DNA from: Arctopsyche grandis
Lineage: Eukaryota > Arthropoda > Insecta > Trichoptera > Hydropsychidae
DNA length: 64,000 nt
NCBI RefSeq assembly: GCF_051622035.1
Contig: NC_135366.1
Coordinates: 3,317,001-3,381,000 of the forward strand
Direction of reading: 5' to 3'
This document shows positions 57,374-64,000 of this stretch, piece after piece (the stretch's first letter is position 1; every line of letters starts with the position of its first letter). The notes under the pieces are model-generated. The model was not told the DNA's origin, did no database searches, and worked only from the letters and a program-made list of their open reading frames with translations. Both the position numbers and the translations under genes were made by a program.

Positions 57374-60169
57374 CGGAGTGCGTTTTGAAGTTACAATTGT
57401 TGTATATTCGCATGTGTGAGTAAAATTACATACGATTAAAATTATAATGCTTAAAAATTTTAAACTAAAAAATTTTGCATAAATATCTAATGTTAATTAA
57501 AAAAAAAAAAAAAAAAATAATAATGAATAATTCAATTTTCCATCTAGCGCGTAAGAGTTAAAATTTTTCTTTGGTTATGTTTATTTTTTAAATTTTAAAC
57601 GTAAAAAAATTCAAATTAAATACATTGTATATAATTTTCTAAGTGGCTTGAATTTTTCATTAGAGCGTGTTTAATAATTATAATAAAAAAAGTTTCACAG
57701 CACATTTTCATGAAAAAAAAAAGTATCACCAAAACTTTTAGTTACCAAAAATTAATTTATAATAAAATTTATTTCACCAACAATTTAATTAAAAAATAAT
57801 AAATCGAAATTGATTCTATCATTTCACACCATTAGAACTAATAATAATAATAATAATTTGAATTTACAAATTAAATTACTTACGTTCTAATATCGACCGT
57901 TTGCTTTTTTTTTCCAGAAATAATTATTTCAGATTTTTTTTCCAAAATTATATAATAATAATAATAATATAACAATTTGACGGTGCACCTTTACAGAATC
58001 GAATTTTTTTTTGATATCAAGATATTCCGTTTTTTTTTTTTGTGATATCACAAAAGGACTTTTTTTTTTAAAGAAAATCATTAATATGAGCTTTCCTATA
58101 TATGTAATCATGTTATGATACAAATTTAAATTTTTCTTAAGATATTTTTCCTTCTTTAACAATATAATTGTCGAAAAATGATGCACAACGCACACAAAAC
58201 TGACAAACATTAGATAAATTGCTAGCCTAGCATTATTTTTAATTTAATTTTAATAATATGATATTAACATTGGCACATGATTCCAATACTTTTGATATAA
58301 TTTTCAAATGTATATAACAGGTAAATATTTACAGAAAGATTTTTTTTTTTTTGATTTACTAATTTAAGTGTTTACTAAAAACCCTGGAAAGATATGTTTT
58401 TAATTTCGAAAAACTTTTTCAAAATCAACGATAAGGAATTAAATTTAAATTTTTTTAATTTTAAGAGAAAATTTTCACTTTTTAGAAATATTGAAAGTCT
58501 CCCACATACACACCCGTGTCGATAATTCTCGGATATAAATCCTTTCTTTTTTTTTTTTGTTTATTTCACACTCATATATATATTTTTCTGAATCAAATAA
58601 TTTTGCCTTCTTAAACATTATAAATTTGATAGTGAATACACCCACATTTGTAGAGTTTTGGTCGACATTTACATTAAGAATACATTTAAGATAAATATTT
58701 TTAATTAATATTAATAATAATAATAATAATAATAATATATATGAATTTTTTTACAATAAGACTTAGGCGATAAACAATACATTTTATGAGGTTTGAATTG
58801 GTCGCGACTTCCGAACGAAAGCTGGCAAAATTTATACGCTTAAAAATTCATTTTTATAACGTTTTAAGTTCTCCGATCCTCATTTTTTTCAATTTTACTT
58901 ACTTTTTTTTTTAGTAGTAATGTTAACTAAGCTACACCTAGCGTATACTCCCTTCAATCTTCACATCACAGAACATTTAACATTTAAAGGTTTTTTTTTT
59001 TTTGGGGGGGGGGGAGAGAAGGGCAGGGGGTGGATGGCCTTAGCACTGCCATTAGAGTCGTTTACGTGTAAGAAAAGGTAACAAACTGAGAAATTAACGT
59101 TTGATGTTTTGTCGTCGTTGAAAACACACATATATGTACACATGATAGAATATACTTGCATAGAGAGCATCGGCTATGGGAAAAAGTTTGAAATTACAAA
59201 GTCACATTACATATATATTTACTATATTAATACTGCGTTCGGAAACTCTTGACACGTATCAAAAAATATAATTTGTCTTTACTACGATTAGAATTCTACT
59301 AATTTTTTTTTGTACTTTGCAGATGATTTGAAATGTATATTTAAACACTAAAATGATGGTTGATTCCGATGGCCGACACTGAGTTTCAATCCGTGCGAAC
59401 GAACGCATCGTATTCACAGCAATTTCAATCCAATGTTAGAAATGCAAAATTCGAACAAAATGTATTCTTTAAAAAGATATGTACGATGCTTAGGAAGAAA
59501 TATGTGTATAATATAATTAATATATTGATGATATATGCAGGTTTTTTTTTCAATCGTTTATTTTTATTAATTGATATGAAATACTACGAGTAATTTTTTT
59601 TAAAAAGAGGTAGATGGTAAATTGTAATGTAAAACTTTTATGGATTTAGCAAAAATAGTTTCCATTTTATCAATAAACGTCTAAATTATAATTTTATTTC
59701 TTTTAATTAATTAATAATATGTATTTTTTTTGTACTGTTTATTTACACGTGATTTCACATTTACACACACACACACACACCCCAAAAATTTTATTATAAT
59801 ATTTATATATATATTATATATAATATAAATCGAAAAATTAAAATATACGTTGAAACGTCGAACGATACGCAAATCAATTTTGACTATGTAATTTTATATT
59901 ATCTTTAAATGTACATTTCATTTTTTACTTTTTGTTGCAAATACCCTTTCCGAGTTTTTAAGTGATATAATAATATATACCGAAGAAGTTTACATATTGA
60001 AAACCGACAAAATCAAGGCAAGAAAGTTTTTTTTGTCCCTTAATGATATAATTTTTTTTTGTTTTGTTTTTCTTACTTATATAAAACATATAACATATTA
60101 CAAAGTTCAATTGTAATACGGTGCAATTACAGTACAGGCTGCGATCCACTGGCGTTAGGTGAGCTGCAG

Positions 60170-60519
60170 TCATTGAATGCCCGGCGGAGGTTGGGCTGCG
60201 GGGTCCCCTGCCGCCGCCAGATCGAAGAGGTGATGGGGCGACGGAGTCAGGGCACTCTGCAGCGCCGATGTCTTCAACAGACGCTTGAGCATGCCGCTGG
60301 AGCCACGGTGCTGGAGGCTCTTGTGCGTTGTCAACGAGTTCTTGGTTCGGTAACGTCTGTGGCAGAACTCACACACGTACAACGTGTCTGATTGCTCGTG
60401 TTTGTCCTGGAAGTGTCTCTTGAGGGAGTAGTAACATGAGAAGGTACGTCGACAGTAGGGGCACTCTTGGGGCTCGTTGATGCCGCCGGATGTTGGCGGC
60501 GGCATGCGTAATCCTCCAC
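60170..60519 (-). CDS. br: broad (BR-C) alternative 3'-terminal zinc-finger exon, second in transcript order
   Basis: The acceptor TTTCCAG is at 60521-60520. The exon then reads GLRMPPPTSGGINEPQECPY, followed by a C2H2 pair: CPYCRRTFSCYYSLKRHFQD with KH, and CEFCHRRYRTKNSLTTHKSL with QH. RGSSGMLKRLLKTSALQSAL and a Pro-rich end follow, with the stop at 60170. I recognise this finger pair as one of the alternative Z modules of insect Broad-Complex, BTB transcription factors induced by ecdysone; I do not assign the Z number. The exon begins with two bases completing a split codon (N/GT), the same phase as the exon at 63354. The BTB core and other Z exons lie right of the window. Confidence 0.85.
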
Positions 60520-61158
60520 CTGGAAACATCCATCCCCGCCGCAACGAGTCAACGTTAGTCACACCCTCATTTCAAAACTCTTTTCGTTTACATGTAAAGC
60601 TACGTGTATAAATCAATAAGCAATTTATTAGAAAATTAATTTTTTGTTATCTGTTTATTCCATATTATATAAGTTTTCGCATAGATATGTGTCGACGAAA
60701 AAAAATATCATATGTAATGTATATTAAGATGGCCGCCATTTTCGGTGAATGCAAATCTATAATACATTATATGGATTGATTATTATTTCCTTTAAGAAAA
60801 ATTACATATATTACTTTATAATATGTGGACGATTCAAAATAAAATACTAACTACTACAATTAAAGACATATCCGTTTTAATTCAGTCAAACAATAATTCA
60901 TTTAAAAATGATTCAGTATGTCAATTCAAATGTTCATTAAATCTTACTATAGGTTTTTCATTCCAAATTGACCCTTTTTAATTTAAAATTGACCTTTTTT
61001 TCATTACAAGCCTCTGCTAAGCTTGCTTTCGCTCGCTATTCTGACAACATTTGGATTTGAAATCTTACATTCTTCAATATTTTCAAATTGACATTGAAAA
61101 GGGGTCAATTTGAAATGAAAAAGGGTCAATTTGAATTGAAAAAGGGGTCAATTCGGAA

Positions 61159-61360
61159 CAGTGCCGGTTTAAGGGGGGGGGGGTTGGGTCGAGCGGCGCT
61201 CGAGGGCGCCGCACGATGCGCCAAAGGCGTTCTAAAATTTAAAATTAGAGCGCCAAAAGCCACACAAAATTTTAGATTAGAGCGCTAAAGGCGAAATTTT
61301 TTTCTAAGAGTGTTTAGAAAAAAATGCCCGAGGGCGCCATTGGGTCTAAGGCCGGCACTG
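61159..61360. mobile_element. hAT-type MITE (202 bp) in a broad intron
   Basis: CAGTGCCGGTTTAAG at one end and GTCTAAGGCCGGCACTG at the other are flanked by the exact 8-bp duplication ATTCGGAA (61151-61158, 61361-61368). The interior is G+C rich and non-coding, with repeated GAGCGCC(A)AAAG(CC/GC) motifs. Confidence 0.9.
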
Positions 61361-61876
61361 ATTCGGAATAAAAAACCTGTATATAATTATGAATTTACAA
61401 ATATATATACAATTCTCAATTTCGAACCACAAAATTTGGTATACTATCTCACTGTACTTTAATTTAGTCTCAAAATTACAAAAAAAAATCCGAAAATGTT
61501 GTCATTTTTTTTTTTAAGTAACGCCAGGCGATTTGGCAAAATAAAAAAACAAAATGTTTTTTTTATTTTAGATAAAAAAATACGAATACGAATGAGTAAA
61601 AAATGATCAATTGATAAAATAATGATAGTTAATATATGAAATATTTCATTCTTGTATTAAATTTCATTATTTATTTTGTACTTGTATTTATGATTAAGAT
61701 TTTAATAATGAAACAATATAATAAAATGATTCAAAATATATGTAAAATTGTTGTGAAATTTTGGAGTATGTCAGATATTTAATAAAAAAAAATTGAAAAG
61801 AATTTAAAACTTTTCTTTTATAGACATCAGTAGTTGTGTTGCACATTAACAATGCACATTAGCACATGCACAATGC

Positions 61877-61948
61877 AAGTAGAGAGGCAGGTACGGCCGC
61901 ACAAGTGGGGCGTGCACTACTTGCGCGGCCTTACTTACATCTCTACTT
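61877..61948. ncRNA. Candidate pre-miRNA-like hairpin in a broad intron
   Basis: A 30-base left arm (AAGTAGAGAGGCAGGTACGG continuing CCGCACAAGT) pairs with the right arm (ACTTGCGCGGCCTTACTTAC continuing ATCTCTACTT), with only four mismatches. The loop is 12 bases and the total 72 nt. Size, near-complete pairing and mismatched bulges fit an animal pre-miRNA. A very short MITE is the alternative, since no target duplication was searched beyond eye inspection. Strand unknown. Confidence 0.35.
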
Positions 61949-63142
61949 TTATCGTGTGTAAGCTCCTTTAGTTAGAATGATATTTTTCGTGTACACATAA
62001 TGTAGTAACAGGAAGAATCGTGGTGTCGACATGTTGCAATACATTTAAAATTTGCACCAGCTACCCCGCCTGTGTGAATATTTACCGAATGCATTATGCG
62101 TTCACATTCACCGAAAAGGGCAGCATCGTCAAACCGACAACGCACATCCACAATTGTCTAAATACTGAAATTGTAAAAGAAAAACATTGATTATAATTGT
62201 AAATAAATAAACAAATGTTGACATGAATCATCAATTATATAAATATATATAGATTCGATAAACATATGTTGAATATAATGAACACTTAACAATACCTAGA
62301 CATTAAGCCGATATATGATATATATAATATATATATAAAAGTATGTCATAAGTAAACTACACAACCAGCACTTCACGTAGAGGGAACGACAGTGACATAT
62401 GTTTACAAATGAAAGAAGCATGCGGCAAGCAAACATTCAACAGTAATCTCATGTAGGTGAGGGGCGTGGGGTTGGGGTGACGGGTGAGGGGGGGGTCAGG
62501 AGTTTGGGGGTCGGAAAAGCACATACAAAACTATTTTAAAATTAATACAATTTTTTTTGGAAAATATATATCGTACACTTTTGACATGTAATCGAACCGA
62601 TAACAATAAAAAAAAAACTGCCTTGGAGGTGCAATTTAATGAAAAATTAAAAAAAAAATAAATAAATAAACAATAAGTTATGAAAGCAATGGCAAAAAAA
62701 AAATGAAATAAAAGGATTCGTAAACAGAAAATGGACAGTCCTGAGTGTTCATGATTAATTCGACGTCGTCGTTGTAATAATAAGTACATATAACATTATT
62801 AGGTAAATTTTTGTATATATATAGATATATATATATATAAAAAAAATTGTTATATGAATTATAAAAATAAAAAAAAATAGTAGTATATGTGTGTAGTATA
62901 TATATAATATAATAGTATATGTTAAAAATGTTTTATTTATTTATTTTGATGTGAGAGAGAGAGAGATACGTTCTTGAGCCCGTTGACGGTCTCAACGGGC
63001 AGTTACACCGTTATTTAAGAGTAAGCTCTGGAAAAAAACGTATCTAACCTTCAATGCTGCAATAGTTCGCCGCGTATAGATGTTGTTATTGAACCAGCTT
63101 TCCGATTCTGTCACACCAATGTCGCTTAGCCCGAGGTAATCA

Positions 63143-63354
63143 CTAAAAAAACTTGATGTCCATCTCCCCCGGCCTGGACTTGTGGTACGTATAGATGTGT
63201 GTCATAAGGGAATTGCGCGAGCAGTAGACACGCTCGCAGATGCCACATTTGTACTCCTCCTGTCTCTCAGCATGCTTGTCAGCTATGTGTCGCTTGAGGG
63301 ATGCCTTTGAGCAGAGCACTTTACCGCACAGCTGGCACGAAAACAATTTCTTGC
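63143..63354 (-). CDS. br: broad (BR-C) alternative 3'-terminal zinc-finger exon, first in transcript order
   Basis: The acceptor TGCTTGCAG is at 63356-63355. The exon reads KKLFSCQLCGKVLCSKASLK followed by RHIADKHAERQEEYKC. The second finger is CGICERVYCSRNSLMTHIYT, then YHKSRPGEMDIKFF and a stop at 63143. This C2H2 pair is strongly reminiscent of a Broad-Complex Z module. Both Z exons in the window have their own stop and the same entry phase, as required for mutually exclusive 3' splicing onto the shared BTB core. The ATG-initiated longer frame upstream (to 63520) is intron. Confidence 0.87.
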
Positions 63355-64000
63355 CTGCAAGCAGACAACGGAAACACCCCGACAATGCCCCAACGTCACA
63401 CATATATTTTGTAATAGCTGGGCGATTCATAACTAATTCATATATATAATATATGTATATACTATCTATTATACTTAACGTTAACAATCTATAATATGCA
63501 TATAGATATATTAAGTTCATGGTTAAATATTTTTTTGTGGATTTTTCTTTTTAAAATTCATTTTTAAATTGATTTTTATATATTCGTTAGGTAGAGAGAT
63601 AAAGTATTGTAGATAAAATAAAAAAATAAAAAAAGTAAAACATAAATAATATAACAATACACAATCCATTGCTATCCGTACAATATGGATTGCATATTTA
63701 TTATAGTACATACATAGTGGTACACTTTGAGCCAGATTTAAATTTGAATTATATTCATTTTACATATTTTCTAGCGAATCTTTTTAATATTAACATACAA
63801 ATTGAATACTTCGTTACATAATAATACAAGTTAAAAAAAAAATAGGCAATTTTTGAGTGAAACTTGAGTGTTTTTTTTTTTTAATAAACTATTTAAGTAT
63901 ATGAAGCAAATATTTCATCACAAAAAATCAACTTAAAAGAGTATATGTAGTGTATTAACACATTCAGCCCGGCGCATGATTTCATACATTTGCCCATGTG
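63355..64000 (-). other. broad intron upstream of the first Z exon
   Basis: A+T-rich intronic sequence; no further coding module is recognised before the window edge. Confidence 0.5.

Larger units (their letters stand above)
52266..60169. other. 7.9-kb A+T-rich region downstream of broad, no recognised gene
   Basis: It contains many homopolymers, (TA)n near 57105, (TAA)n near 58705, poly-T near 56170 and (CA)n near 59765. Short open frames lack family resemblance. Because broad reads leftwards through its last zinc-finger exon (stop at 60170), much of this may be its long 3'UTR; many candidate AATAAA signals exist on -. Two inverted repeats (54049-54105, 57280-57373) stand out. Confidence 0.45.
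60520..63142 (-). other. broad intron and 3'UTR of the upstream Z exon
   Basis: From 63142 leftwards it probably includes the 3'UTR of the first Z exon, with AATAAATAAATAAAA on - near 62935-62947. It holds a GCCCGTTGA hairpin (62978-63000), a (GA)n run, the hAT MITE at 61159 and the hairpin at 61877. No other coding module is recognised. Confidence 0.45.

Noticed and set aside
58961-59170. Short frames near G-runs and poly-T in the broad 3' region
   Set aside because: Homopolymer-driven; no resemblance to proteins and no splice context.

Overview
This is genomic DNA of an insect, probably holometabolous. It carries intron-split genes, a peritrophin-type chitin-binding gene, a ZAD C2H2 zinc-finger gene, two zinc-finger exons of the ecdysone-response gene broad, and a very dense load of insect-type transposons (piggyBac, hAT, Tc1, PIF/Harbinger, solo LTRs, a tRNA-derived SINE, a jockey-like LINE). 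The background is strongly A+T rich. I cannot name the order with confidence; a caddisfly- or fly-like genome would fit. No bacterial features are present.

Layout from left to right. 1-1917 (+): last four exons of a secreted chitin-binding protein. 2601-8244 (-): complete RCL1/Rtc1 (18S rRNA processing), six coding exons. Its 4.2-kb fourth intron holds an LTR element, into which a hAT jumped, into which a piggyBac jumped. 9169-11190: a chain of abutting SINE, two Harbinger-type elements and a piggyBac remnant. 11414-14541: 955-bp tandem repeats built from palindromic, CpG-rich MITE units. About 14787-29774 (+): a probable halfway (hfw)/singed-wings-2-like gene for a secreted or membrane leucine-rich-repeat protein, with a possible TATA promoter, a 7.6-kb first intron full of MITEs and a second intron with a SINE, a Tc1 and a miniature LTR element nested in one another. 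31065-35292 (-): complete DDX52/ROK1 DEAD-box helicase, 12 coding exons. 37240-39718 (+): ZAD zinc-finger gene with 21 fingers, cut short by a nonsense codon; its remaining fingers lie at 42493 and 45010, separated by transposons. 46274-49342 (-): BTB-BACK-kelch gene with three single-base frameshifts. 52300-60169: A+T-rich, no recognised gene, probably downstream and 3'UTR sequence of broad. 60170-63354 (-): two alternative 3'-terminal zinc-finger exons of broad.

Exon structures were built by hand from GT/AG signals, reading phase and family resemblance. RCL1, hfw and DDX52 read through without a frameshift; the kelch gene and the transposases do not. Functional themes: two pre-rRNA processing factors (RCL1 and DDX52) and two genes tied to ecdysone-driven metamorphosis (hfw and broad) lie within 62 kb. 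I see no new multi-gene system. The most unusual sequence structures are runs of near-perfect hairpins in two related hAT copies, the palindromic 955-bp array, two miRNA-precursor-like hairpins downstream of and within broad, and several layered transposon nests whose order can be read from intact target-site duplications.
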